Assembly: GCF_900101905.1 (NCBI RefSeq)
Contig: NZ_FNAJ01000001.1
Span: forward strand, 868,001 to 932,000
Source of the DNA: Myxococcus virescens
Lineage (GTDB): Bacteria > Myxococcota > Myxococcia > Myxococcales > Myxococcaceae
Direction of reading: 5' to 3'
Length of the DNA: 64,000 nt
Below are positions 56,622-64,000 of this stretch, in pieces. The notes under the pieces were generated by a model. That model was not told the origin of the DNA. It did not search any database and worked only from the letters and a program-made list of their open reading frames with translations. The position numbers and the translations under genes are program-made. Position 1 is the stretch's first letter. Each line of letters begins with the position of its first letter.

Positions 56622-57473
56622 ATGGACGTCGCCGTCCTCACCTTCGAAGGCTTGCCTCAACTCGATGCCTTTGACGCATCGCTGCTGCCCGCGCTCGCGG
56701 CCCTGGGCGTGGAGGCCCGGCCCGTCGTCTGGGATGACCCGGCCATGGACTGGAAGACGGTGCGGCTGGCCCTGGTGCGCAACACGTGGGACAGCCACCT
56801 GCGCCGCGACGCCTTCGTCGCCTGGGCGGACAAGGTGGGCCGCCTCACGCAACTCCACAATCCCGCGCCCGTGCTGCGCTGGAACACGCACAAGCACTAC
56901 CTGCGCGAACTGGAGGAGAAGGGCGTGTTGGTGACGCCCACCACCTGGGTGCGGAGGGGCGACACGCTCGATGTGGGCGAGCTGGCACTCAGGCACGGCT
57001 GGGACGCGGTGGTGCTCAAGCCCGCCGTGTCCGCGGGAGCGCTCAAGACGCACGTCTTCCCGCGCGCGGAGGCCCACGCCGCCACCGCCCGGCTGGCCGA
57101 GCTGACCCGCGAGGGCGACGTCATGGTGCAGCCCTACCTCACCGCCTTCGAAACGGAGGGCGAGCGCAGCTACGTCTTCTTCGACGGCGTCCTCAGCCAC
57201 GCGGTGCGCCGGCCCCCCACGCTGCTGGACGCGCCGCGCGGCTTCTCCGAGCCCACCGCCTTCACGCCCGAGGACGCAGCCGAGCTGCGGCTGGCGGAGT
57301 CCGTGCTGGAAGCGGTGGGACGTCCCCTGCTCTACGCCCGCGTGGACGTGGCCACCGACAACGCGGGCCAGTCGCGGCTGCAAGAGCTGGAGGCCACCGA
57401 GCCGCGCCTGTTCCTGTCGCTCGACGCGGGGGCCGCGGACCGGCTGGCCCGCGCCATCGTCGCGAAGCTGTGA
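56622..57473 (+). CDS. ATP-grasp (RimK/glutathione-synthase-like) enzyme
   Basis: Cytoplasmic enzyme of 283 residues. The N-terminal pre-ATP-grasp half includes LALVRNTWDSHLRRDAF and WNTHKHYLRELEEKGV. The ATP-binding half has VVLKPAVSAGALKTHV, MVQPYLTAFETEGERSYVFF and LLYARVDVATDN with LQELEATEPRLF providing Mg ligands. This resembles prokaryotic glutathione-synthase-type ligases, including DcsG-like proteins. It joins a carboxylate to an amine or thiol; partners are unknown. GGGAG precedes ATG 56622. Confidence 0.85.
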   Translation: MDVAVLTFEGLPQLDAFDASLLPALAALGVEARPVVWDDPAMDWKTVRLALVRNTWDSHLRRDAFVAWADKVGRLTQLHNPAPVLRWNTHKHYLRELEEKGVLVTPTTWVRRGDTLDVGELALRHGWDAVVLKPAVSAGALKTHVFPRAEAHAATARLAELTREGDVMVQPYLTAFETEGERSYVFFDGVLSHAVRRPPTLLDAPRGFSEPTAFTPEDAAELRLAESVLEAVGRPLLYARVDVATDNAGQSRLQELEATEPRLFLSLDAGAADRLARAIVAKL

Positions 57474-57480
57474 GGCCGGA

Positions 57481-58905
57481 CTACAGGCCGCACACCGCCG
57501 GGGCCGCGTTGCGGAAGTGGCACAGCAGCTTCGGCAAGCGCCGCTTCCAGAAGGCCCAGTCGTGCTCGGCGCCGGGCTCGTTCCAGTGGGCCACGCAGTA
57601 GCCGCGGCCGCGCAGCGCCTCCACGAACTGCAGGTTGGACTGGCAGTCGTCCCCACCCTCCTCGCCGTCCCGCGTGCAGCCCGCCACGGGCGAGCCGTGG
57701 TCCACGTAGAAGCGCACCGGCACCACCGGCTCCTGGCTCGCGCGGACAATCATCGCGTTGCCGTCGTCGCGGTCCACCACGCCGTCATGGGGCCAGAACA
57801 GCGTGCCGGACTGGGAGCCCACGAAGCCGAACTTCTCCGGCATCTGGAAGCCCGCGTACACGGAGATGAGGCCGCCCAGCGACGCGCCGGCGATGCCCGT
57901 CTCCTGAGGGCCCGTCTTCACGCGGTAGGACGCCTCCACGCGCGGCATCAGGTCGTCGCGGATGAAGGCCAGGTAGTCATCCCCGCGCGGCGTGGGCCAG
58001 CCCGGCGCACGCGCGGGCGGGAAGGTGTACTGCGCCAGGCGCACGGACTGGTCCGGCAGCGCCACGAAGACGAGCACCGCCGAGTCCTCCGGGCGCGCCG
58101 CGTAGTGCGTGTCCGCCGCTTCGGCGAAGGACTCGCGCGTCAGGCTCTCGTTGCCGTCGTGGAGGTACATCACCGGCAGGGCCGGGCACTCCGGTCCGTC
58201 ATACGCCGCCGGCGTGTAGACGAAGACGTCGCGCGCATCCCCCAACACCGTGGCGGGCACGCCGTACCACGCGGTGAGCCGGCCCTTCGCGGCGTCCTGG
58301 AGCTCCGGGTAGATGAGCGAGTTGAACTGCCCCACGTCGTACCGGTTGAAGTCGTCCCACGCGACGTGGCGCGCGCCCGGGTCCGCGATGAAGTCGCCGT
58401 CCTTCACCAGCTTGTACGGCTGCGGGCCGGTGCGCGGCACCTCCACCTCCGCCACGTACAGGTCGGTGTCCCGCACCTGCACCAGCGGCGTGGCCGTGGC
58501 GGACCAGCCGTTGAAGTCGCCGGCGACGAAGGTGTCCCGGCCGGCCTCGCCTCGCACGAAGAAGGCCACGCGAGGACGACCCGCCTTGACGTCACTCACC
58601 AGGGGCCGGCCGCCCTGCTCCTCCACCTCCGCCACGAAGCGGTCGATGGCCTCCGTGCGCTGCGCGGAGGACGTGGCGCGGCTCATCTCCAGTTGCAGCC
58701 GGGCGAGCAGCCGCACGGGCGCGTTGTGCACCGTCGTGCTCCGCTGGCAGGCCCAGGGCTCCTGGGTGCCCGCATCCGGGCGCGTGCCGGCGTCCGGGTA
58801 CGTCTCCGTGGAGGGAGGCGGCGGCGTGGGAGGCGATGGGGATTCGTCTTCACAAGCCACCAGCACGACGGCAGCGCAGAACACGGCGGCGAGCAGGCGA
58901 CGCAT
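57481..58905 (-). CDS. Secreted enterochelin-esterase-like lipoprotein
   Basis: Lipoprotein of 474 residues with signal and good lipobox (FCAAVVLVAC) and a Pro/Thr-rich linker. A CBM48-like domain (FVAGDFNGWSA, YKLVKDGDFIADPG) precedes an esterase domain with MYLHDGNESL, the nucleophile elbow IAGASLGGLISVYAG and the histidine in PGAEHDWAFW. It is an extracytoplasmic paralogue of the hydrolase at 42.9-44.0 kb. ATG 58905 was chosen because the signal begins there and GGAAG lies upstream; the longer open frame is unlikely. It converges on the ATP-grasp gene. Confidence 0.85.
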   Translation of the reverse strand: MRRLLAAVFCAAVVLVACEDESPSPPTPPPPSTETYPDAGTRPDAGTQEPWACQRSTTVHNAPVRLLARLQLEMSRATSSAQRTEAIDRFVAEVEEQGGRPLVSDVKAGRPRVAFFVRGEAGRDTFVAGDFNGWSATATPLVQVRDTDLYVAEVEVPRTGPQPYKLVKDGDFIADPGARHVAWDDFNRYDVGQFNSLIYPELQDAAKGRLTAWYGVPATVLGDARDVFVYTPAAYDGPECPALPVMYLHDGNESLTRESFAEAADTHYAARPEDSAVLVFVALPDQSVRLAQYTFPPARAPGWPTPRGDDYLAFIRDDLMPRVEASYRVKTGPQETGIAGASLGGLISVYAGFQMPEKFGFVGSQSGTLFWPHDGVVDRDDGNAMIVRASQEPVVPVRFYVDHGSPVAGCTRDGEEGGDDCQSNLQFVEALRGRGYCVAHWNEPGAEHDWAFWKRRLPKLLCHFRNAAPAVCGL

Positions 58906-59087
58906 CGAATCTTCCAGGAGGCGGGGATGCCTTGTCCGGGGGACAGGAGGCGGTCGCGGGTGTACTACAGGGGTCGGCCCGGGCGCGAGTGGGGCATCCC
59001 ACCCGCATCTGGCCATTCGTTGACATCCCATGGCCCCCACGCGCACCTTCTCGGGCCGCGACGGGGGAGGAAGGTTATTCAACCCGC

Positions 59088-59624
59088 ATGGCTCGCGCAC
59101 TGCTGCTCTCGCTGCTCGTGAGGCAGCACATGGCTCTCAAGGAGAAGTTTCGCGCCAAGTACCCACACCCGTGGCTGGTGTGGGAGGCGGGCGCTTGGAA
59201 TGTCCCCGAAGTGGTGGAGGGCAACGTGGCCGCCACGCGGCTGCCGCTGACGGACCTGCGGGACTGCCTGCCCGCTGGAGACGCCCTGTGCTTCGAACTG
59301 GTGGGCCAGACGGATGGCAGCCCGCTGCGGCTGGGCCGGGCCTCGAACAACGCGCTGGTCGTCAATGACGCCACCGTGTCGCGCGAGCAGCTCCACCTGT
59401 CCCCCACCCTGGAAGGACGCTGGACGGTGACGCGCGTGGCCGCTTCCCGGACGGTGACGCTGGGCGGCTCGGCCCTGGAGCCGGAGCAGCCCGCCGTGCT
59501 CCAGCCCGGCGTGCAGCTTCACGTGGGTGATGTGCGCCTCACCTTCCACGAGGCGGAGGACTTCGACGAGCGCATTGGCCGCATCGCGGCCCAGGTGCTC
59601 GCCCAGACGGCGACGCCCCGCTGA
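59088..59624 (+). CDS. FHA-domain protein
   Basis: Cytoplasmic protein of 178 residues whose C-terminal two-thirds is an FHA domain: LRLGRASNNALVVNDATVS and REQLHLSP, with the GR, SR-like and N residues that contact phosphothreonine mostly kept; the usual H follows R at one remove. The N-terminal 60 residues are unassigned. ATG 59088 follows GGGGGAGGAAGG with wide spacing. It converges on a Ser/Thr kinase gene, suggesting a phospho-readout partner, which is inference. Confidence 0.82.
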   Translation: MARALLLSLLVRQHMALKEKFRAKYPHPWLVWEAGAWNVPEVVEGNVAATRLPLTDLRDCLPAGDALCFELVGQTDGSPLRLGRASNNALVVNDATVSREQLHLSPTLEGRWTVTRVAASRTVTLGGSALEPEQPAVLQPGVQLHVGDVRLTFHEAEDFDERIGRIAAQVLAQTATPR

Positions 59625-59633
59625 GCGGGCTCA

Positions 59634-59657
59634 GGCCCCGCCTCCCAGGGCGGGGCC
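59634..59657. terminator. GC-rich bidirectional hairpin
   Basis: GGCCCCGCC (59634-59642) and GGCGGGGCC (59649-59657) form a perfect nine-bp all-GC stem with a six-base loop, between the convergent FHA and kinase genes. No U tract. Confidence 0.65.
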
Positions 59658-59667
59658 ACCGCGACAC

Positions 59668-61158
59668 CTACTTCGCGACAGGGCGCTCGCGGCTCTTCTT
59701 GCCTGTGTCGCGCTGCGTCCCGGCCGCGGGCTTCTGCCGAGGCGAAGGCAGCGCCTTCACCAGCGGCACCTCCAGCTCGGCGTGCTTGTCCAGCTCCACC
59801 ATCCGCTCCAGCGGGGCATAGCCGGCCAGCTCCACGCGCAGGCGCAGCGGCGCGGACTCACCGGACACCTGCTTCACCAGCGGCGTCACGCCCAGCAGCT
59901 CGCCCGTGTCCAGGCGCAGCACCTGCGCGCCCTCCGGGAAGGAGCGCACCGTGAGCGTGACGGGCGGAAGCAGTTGGGGCGCGGCGGCGGGCCCACTCAC
60001 GACGTCGGCCACCTGGGCCACGGGAGTTTCGGCGGGGGCGGGCTCCGGCTGCATGCCAGACCAGGTGACCACCGCGGCCACCACCACCAACGCCGCGGTC
60101 CCCACCGTCACCACCGCCCGGCGGTGCCAGCGCCCCGTCACCGCCACCCGCACCTTGTGCGTGGGCCGCTCGGAGGCCTCCAGCGCCAGCTCGGCGGGCG
60201 CGGGCGCCAGCGCCGGGGCGGACGCGGGCAACAGGAGAAGCGCCGTCGTCACCTCCGCCAGGCTCTGCGGCCGGGCCTCGGGCTCTTTCGACAGGCAGCG
60301 CATCACCAGCTCCGCCAGTTGCGGCGGAACAGGCTCGCCAGACGGCAGGTGCGAGGGCAACGGCGGCGGCGGCTGGGTGATGATCTGCACCACCAGATGG
60401 CCGAAGGCCGGCGCCTGGAAGGGCGGCTTGCCGGAGATGAGCTCGTAGAGGATGTTGCCCACCGCGTAGATGTCGGAGCGCGCATCCACCGGAAGGCCCG
60501 CGGCCTGCTCCGGCGCCATGTACGCGGGCGTCCCGATGATGGTGCCGTCCACCGTCCCGGTGGTGCCCCCCTCGGCGGAGAGCAGCTTCGCCACACCGAA
60601 GTCCAACACCTTCACGAAGTCCGGCTGGCCCGCGCGGTGGATGACGAAGAGGTTGTCCGGCTTCACGTCCCGGTGCACCACACCCACCTGGTGGGCCGCG
60701 CCGAGCGCCGCGCACACCTGCACCACGAAGCGCTGGATGCGCGCCAGCGTCAGCGGCTCCGCCTGCGCCAACGAGCTCAGGCTCTGCCCGCGCAGCAGCT
60801 CCATCACGCAGTAGACGTGCCCACCCGTCGCGCTCTCGTCGACGAAGTCGAAAATCTCCACGATGTGCTCGTGGTTGATTTGATTGACGGTGCGGGCCTC
60901 CTGGAAGAAGCGCCGCACGAAGCCGCCGTCCCGCGCGTGCTCCGGCCGCAGGACTTTGAGCGCCACCTGGCGTCCCAGCCGCGTGTGCCGCGCCTGGAAC
61001 ACCCGGCCCATGGACCCTTCGCCCAGGAGCTGCTCCAGCTGGTAGTTCCCCAGCGTGGAGCCCTCCTGGAGCTCGTCACTGGCTCGGGGCTCCGCGTTAC
61101 TCACGGGGGCCTCGGCACTGGACTGCAGGGTCTGCATGAAGGCGTCATCGGAGCCCAT
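59668..61158 (-). CDS. Membrane Ser/Thr protein kinase with PEGA domain
   Basis: Kinase of 496 residues. The catalytic domain (about 35-310) has GEGSMGRVFQARH, VALKVLRPE, HRDVKPDN, DFGVAK and GTPAYMAPEQ, all complete. A TM helix (VVTVGTAALVVVAAVVTW) near 350 is followed by an extracytoplasmic PEGA domain (VRSFPEGAQVLRL, RLRVELAGYAPLER) that probably senses wall or polysaccharide. The tail is basic. ATG 61158 is the first in-frame ATG; no clear ribosome-binding site is seen, and the ATG at 61137 or GTG at 61209 are alternatives. Confidence 0.9.
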   Translation of the reverse strand: MGSDDAFMQTLQSSAEAPVSNAEPRASDELQEGSTLGNYQLEQLLGEGSMGRVFQARHTRLGRQVALKVLRPEHARDGGFVRRFFQEARTVNQINHEHIVEIFDFVDESATGGHVYCVMELLRGQSLSSLAQAEPLTLARIQRFVVQVCAALGAAHQVGVVHRDVKPDNLFVIHRAGQPDFVKVLDFGVAKLLSAEGGTTGTVDGTIIGTPAYMAPEQAAGLPVDARSDIYAVGNILYELISGKPPFQAPAFGHLVVQIITQPPPPLPSHLPSGEPVPPQLAELVMRCLSKEPEARPQSLAEVTTALLLLPASAPALAPAPAELALEASERPTHKVRVAVTGRWHRRAVVTVGTAALVVVAAVVTWSGMQPEPAPAETPVAQVADVVSGPAAAPQLLPPVTLTVRSFPEGAQVLRLDTGELLGVTPLVKQVSGESAPLRLRVELAGYAPLERMVELDKHAELEVPLVKALPSPRQKPAAGTQRDTGKKSRERPVAK

Positions 61159-61284
61159 GATGAGAAGAAATTTCCATGTCCGAGGCAAACAGCAACCCTG
61201 GATCTGCACTCTGTCTTCCCAGGGACGCCACCCACCCTCGGTGAGTGCGGGATGGCGGACATTGACGCACGGGAGCCGACTTCA

Positions 61285-62076
61285 TCACAGACAGACTCCG
61301 TTTACCTGGCAGCGCGGATAATCGTTTTCGTCATCCGACCTGAGAGGCCCGCACTGCGTTTCCGTGGGGCAGTCCGCGCGGTCCGCGCAGTCCACGAGCC
61401 CGTCCCCGTCATCATCCGCGCCGTTGGTGCAGCTCGCCTCCGTCTTCGAGCCCCCCTCGCACACGCACTCCGGACCACACGACTTGCCGTCGCAGTCCGC
61501 GCGGTCCTGGCAGTCCGTGAAGCCGTCCCCGTCATCATCCTCGCCGTTGGCGCAGTCCAGCTCCTGACGGCGCACGCACTCGCCATTCACGCAGTCCTGG
61601 AGGAAGGAACAGTCATTGTTGCAGGCGCCGCAGTGGCCCGGGGCCGTCTTCAGGTCGAAGTCCTCGTCCGCCGTCCCGTCGCAGTCGTCATCCAGGCCAT
61701 TGCAGATTTCAGTGCCGGGCAGCACCTGCCCCACGCACGCGATGCTCGCCTCCCGGGTGCAGATGGACTCACCGGCGTGACAGAGCCCCACGTCGAGTGT
61801 GCCTTCTGGCCCCGTATAGCAGGCGGTCTCCAGGTTATCGACCAGGCCGTCGCAGTCGTCGTCCAGGCCGTTGCAGACCTCCGTGGGGTCCGGCAGGCAG
61901 CAGTACCGCGGCCCGTTGTCCGGCAGGGACGTGCAGACGTAGCCGTCACCGCCGCAGTCAGCGGTCTCCGTGCACGTGTAGGGCACGTCGTCCGGGAAAC
62001 TCACCGTACAGCCCACCGCGCCCGCGACGAGCAACAGGCCACACCACGCGCGCAGCCGGGATTCGAAGGTCTTCAT
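61285..62076 (-). CDS. MopE-like cysteine-rich lipoprotein
   Basis: Lipoprotein of 263 residues with signal and lipobox (LLLVAGAVGC). The chain contains two CNGLDDDCDG motifs of the MopE putative metal-binding type, then GHCGACNNDC and two calcium-loop-like blocks (NGEDDDGDGFTDCQDRADC, NGADDDGDGLVDCADRADC). It is likely a disulfide-rich, Ca- or Cu-binding surface protein. ATG 62076 fits the signal start; the ribosome-binding site is weak. It lies five bases after the PEGA-protein gene on the same strand, so the two form an operon. Confidence 0.8.
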   Translation of the reverse strand: MKTFESRLRAWCGLLLVAGAVGCTVSFPDDVPYTCTETADCGGDGYVCTSLPDNGPRYCCLPDPTEVCNGLDDDCDGLVDNLETACYTGPEGTLDVGLCHAGESICTREASIACVGQVLPGTEICNGLDDDCDGTADEDFDLKTAPGHCGACNNDCSFLQDCVNGECVRRQELDCANGEDDDGDGFTDCQDRADCDGKSCGPECVCEGGSKTEASCTNGADDDGDGLVDCADRADCPTETQCGPLRSDDENDYPRCQVNGVCL

Positions 62077-62081
62077 AGGCT

Positions 62082-63290
62082 CTAGAAACTCCCGCCGACC
62101 ATGACGTGCAGGGACGTGGAGGCGCCACCGCCGCTTCCGGGCGCCACGGACGTCGATGCGGGCGCGCTGCGCGCGGGCACCAGCACCAGCCACGCCACGC
62201 TGCCCGCCGTCACCGCGCCGCCGCCCACCAGCAGTGCCGTGGCCAGATTGGCCTGGGACTGCGCGTCCAGCCGCTCCTTGCGAGTGACGTCGAACATGCC
62301 GTCCCCATCCGCGTCGCCCCCGCGCTTCTCCACGTCCTTGGCGGCCATGCCCATCACCACACCCGCCCCCACCGCGGCCAGTCCCACCAACGCGGTGTAG
62401 AGCGCGGGCCGCTTGAAGAGGGACTTGCGAGGCGCCTTCTGGGAAGACGCCACGCCGACCACGGAATCATCCGGAGGTCCATCCGGCGCCGGACCGGAAA
62501 TCTCCAGCATGACGTCCACTGTCTCGCGCGCGCCGGGCGCGAGGTCCAGGGTGCGCGTCTGGGTGCCGTACTCGTCCGCGGACACCTCCACCGCCACCGC
62601 GCCGGGTGCCTGGCGCACCTCCACGCTGCCCACGCCCACGATGCGCTCGCCGACCTTCACCACCGCCTGCGGTACGTTGACGTTCACCGTCAGCATCGCG
62701 CGCGGCTGGGCCAACGCCGTCAGGCGCTTGGACAGCATCGCGGCGGCTTCGTTCACGAAGTCCTCGTCGCGCGGGTTGCGCCCCGTCACGAAGTCCTCAT
62801 GCACCACGCGGCGGTCCCTGTCGTAGGTCCACGTCCGCAGCGTCCAGCCCGTGTCCTCCAAAGACAGACGCGCGGTGGTCAGCAGGTCCGCGTCCAGCAA
62901 CTCCGCGGGCTCGGCGAAGCACGCGGCCTCCGCGCAGTGCACCGCCGCGTCGTAGCTCTCCGCCAGCCGCTCACGCGTCTCCACCAGGTCCGACGCCTGC
63001 GCCACCATGGCGGAGGACAGCGCCCCGCGTGCCAGGGCCTCCAACCAGCTCGACGCCTGCTGCGCACCCGCGCGCTCCGTCGCGTACAGCCCCACCAACG
63101 CGAAGCGAGGCAGGAGGTCCGCGTTGGGATTGCTGGGACGCAGGTCCAACCCCATGTCCATTCCCTGCTGCTCGGCGGGGGCGTCCGAGGTGAGGTCCAG
63201 GCCCAGCCCACCCTGTTCCTGAGCCCACGAGGGAGCAGCCAGCAGCGCGAGCGCCAGCAGGGCGGTGACGGGAGCAACGGGAATGCGCAT
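62082..63290 (-). CDS. Secreted PEGA-domain membrane protein
   Basis: Protein of 402 residues with signal peptide (VTALLALALLAAPSWAQ). An unrecognised N-terminal domain (about 40-220) contains AVHCAEAACFAEPAELLDA and LTTARLSLEDTGW, the style of myxobacterial proteins that query a signal-array or TonB-linked system. A PEGA-like domain follows (MLTVNVNVPQAVVKVGERIV), then two C-terminal helices (TALVGLAAVGAGVVMGM and LLVGGGAVTAGSVAWLV). AGAGGGGGCC precedes ATG 63290. It is upstream of the MopE-like gene in the same operon. Confidence 0.72.
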   Translation of the reverse strand: MRIPVAPVTALLALALLAAPSWAQEQGGLGLDLTSDAPAEQQGMDMGLDLRPSNPNADLLPRFALVGLYATERAGAQQASSWLEALARGALSSAMVAQASDLVETRERLAESYDAAVHCAEAACFAEPAELLDADLLTTARLSLEDTGWTLRTWTYDRDRRVVHEDFVTGRNPRDEDFVNEAAAMLSKRLTALAQPRAMLTVNVNVPQAVVKVGERIVGVGSVEVRQAPGAVAVEVSADEYGTQTRTLDLAPGARETVDVMLEISGPAPDGPPDDSVVGVASSQKAPRKSLFKRPALYTALVGLAAVGAGVVMGMAAKDVEKRGGDADGDGMFDVTRKERLDAQSQANLATALLVGGGAVTAGSVAWLVLVPARSAPASTSVAPGSGGGASTSLHVMVGGSF

Positions 63291-63487
63291 GGCCCCCTCT
63301 TGTACCGCGACGCTCCGCGCAACGGAATGCAGCGCCCGTGGCGCCCCCAGTCCCCGCAAAACCCGTCAACGATGCGCGGCCTGGCTGCCTGCCCTGCGCT
63401 CGGCGTGCGTGCGGCTCGTCTGGGGAAGCTTGCCTTGGCCCGCAGGGGTCCGCATCTCCCACTCTATAGCGCAAGGAGACGCACGAT

Positions 63488-63928
63488 ATGGCGAATGGGA
63501 CGCTCTGGATTCTGGTGGGGAACGCAAGCCGGGCCCGCCTCTTCGCGACGGACGCGAAGGCGGAAGAGGACTGGCGGCTGGTGGAGGAGTTCCACCACGA
63601 CGAGAGTCGGGCCCGTCAGGCAGAGCTGATTGAGCAGGCGGACAACCCCAATGCCGGCACCCTGCACGGCCCGCCGGCGGAGAACGAGCCCAATGGACGA
63701 AGGGAGCTGGAGCACGACCGCTTCGCCCGCGAGCTGTCCGTGTTCCTGGACAAGGCACATGACCGGCACGACTTCGACAGGCTGGTCATCGCCGCGCCAC
63801 CGGGATTCCTGGGGAGGATTCGCCGCTTGCTGAGCGCCCGGGTCCGGCAGCGCGTCCTCCTGGACGTGGACTCGGACTACTCCAACGTCCCGGCGAAGGA
63901 GCTGCCCAACCGGGTGCCTGTCATCTGA
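63488..63928 (+). CDS. Host-attachment-protein-family protein
   Basis: Small cytoplasmic protein of 146 residues of the family named for Agrobacterium attachment proteins. It begins with TLWILVGNASRARLFAT and has LEHDRFARELSVFLDKA, LVIAAPPGFLGRIRRLLS and a short C-terminus ending in LPNRVPVI. Biochemical function is unknown; the name does not imply attachment here. AAGGAGA is ideally placed before ATG 63488. The remaining 72 bases of the window show no feature. Confidence 0.85.
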   Translation: MANGTLWILVGNASRARLFATDAKAEEDWRLVEEFHHDESRARQAELIEQADNPNAGTLHGPPAENEPNGRRELEHDRFARELSVFLDKAHDRHDFDRLVIAAPPGFLGRIRRLLSARVRQRVLLDVDSDYSNVPAKELPNRVPVI

Positions 63929-64000
63929 GCAGGCAGGCGCGGGGGTGCCCTGGAGACGCGGGGCTCTGGTATAGGACGAGGGCCGACCTTTCTGGGAGGC

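Overview
The window is high-GC chromosomal DNA from a myxobacterium, almost certainly Myxococcus or a very close relative. The evidence is a complete 11-gene light- and B12-controlled carotenoid operon ending in a carA/carH pair, several Ser/Thr protein kinases, an FHA-type sigma-54 activator, and many secreted or lipidated proteins with families typical of myxobacteria (NGLST-repeat, ADYC, RCC1, MopE-like and TSP3 proteins). All calls come from reading the sequence; no database search was run. No tRNA, rRNA, CRISPR array, insertion sequence or prophage was seen.

Layout. 1-6 kb: a Ser/Thr kinase with a cyclase-like tail, an NGLST-repeat secreted protein, a soluble histidine kinase, a cysteine-dioxygenase-like cupin and an FAD/NAD(P)-binding protein. 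6-9.4 kb: an oxalocrotonate-decarboxylase/hydratase family enzyme, an outer-membrane beta-barrel protein, an SDR enzyme and a two-gene membrane pair (small protein plus DUF2243). 9.6-17.3 kb: a tightly packed kynurenine catabolic operon (aminomuconate-semialdehyde dehydrogenase, aminomuconate deaminase, 3-hydroxyanthranilate dioxygenase, ACMS decarboxylase, kynureninase, kynurenine 3-monooxygenase, an SDR), with a convergent kynurenine-formamidase-like hydrolase. With the decarboxylase at 6.1 kb this covers formylkynurenine to oxopentenoate; tryptophan 2,3-dioxygenase is not in the window. 17.5-22 kb: glutamine synthetase, an amino-acid permease and a Tiki/ChaN-like lipoprotein.

22-31 kb holds the most interesting module. 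A sigma-54 promoter drives a compact operon of a secreted Cys protein, an anchored coiled-coil protein, an FHA/sigma-54 activator and a 1317-residue kinase-STAND-TM-PEGA-FGE-like fusion. A second sigma-54 promoter, preceded by the same GGCAA-type paired inverted repeats at nearly the same helical phase, drives an ADYC lipoprotein. The kinase activation segment carries an insert with three DT(R/Q)P(M/L) units that look like phosphothreonine docking sites for the neighbouring FHA domain. This suggests a kinase to FHA-activator to sigma-54 circuit.

30.9-41.4 kb: the carB-type operon on the minus strand (crtE, crtI, crtB, crtD, crtC, glycosyltransferase, crtYc, crtYd, acyltransferase, carA, carH). 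It encodes synthesis of a cyclised, hydroxylated, glycosylated and acylated carotenoid, controlled from an operator palindrome next to a consensus -35. A thioredoxin-fold protein starts divergently 114 bp away and leads a three-gene operon.

44-64 kb: a large RCC1 lipoprotein with 28 repeats, a membrane metallophosphoesterase plus TetR pair, a 1498-residue mosaic secreted amidohydrolase, an ATP-grasp protein, a secreted enterochelin-esterase-like lipoprotein, an FHA protein, a membrane Ser/Thr kinase with a PEGA tail, a MopE-like Cys lipoprotein, a PEGA membrane protein and a host-attachment-family protein. Several convergent gene pairs are separated by strong hairpins without U tracts.
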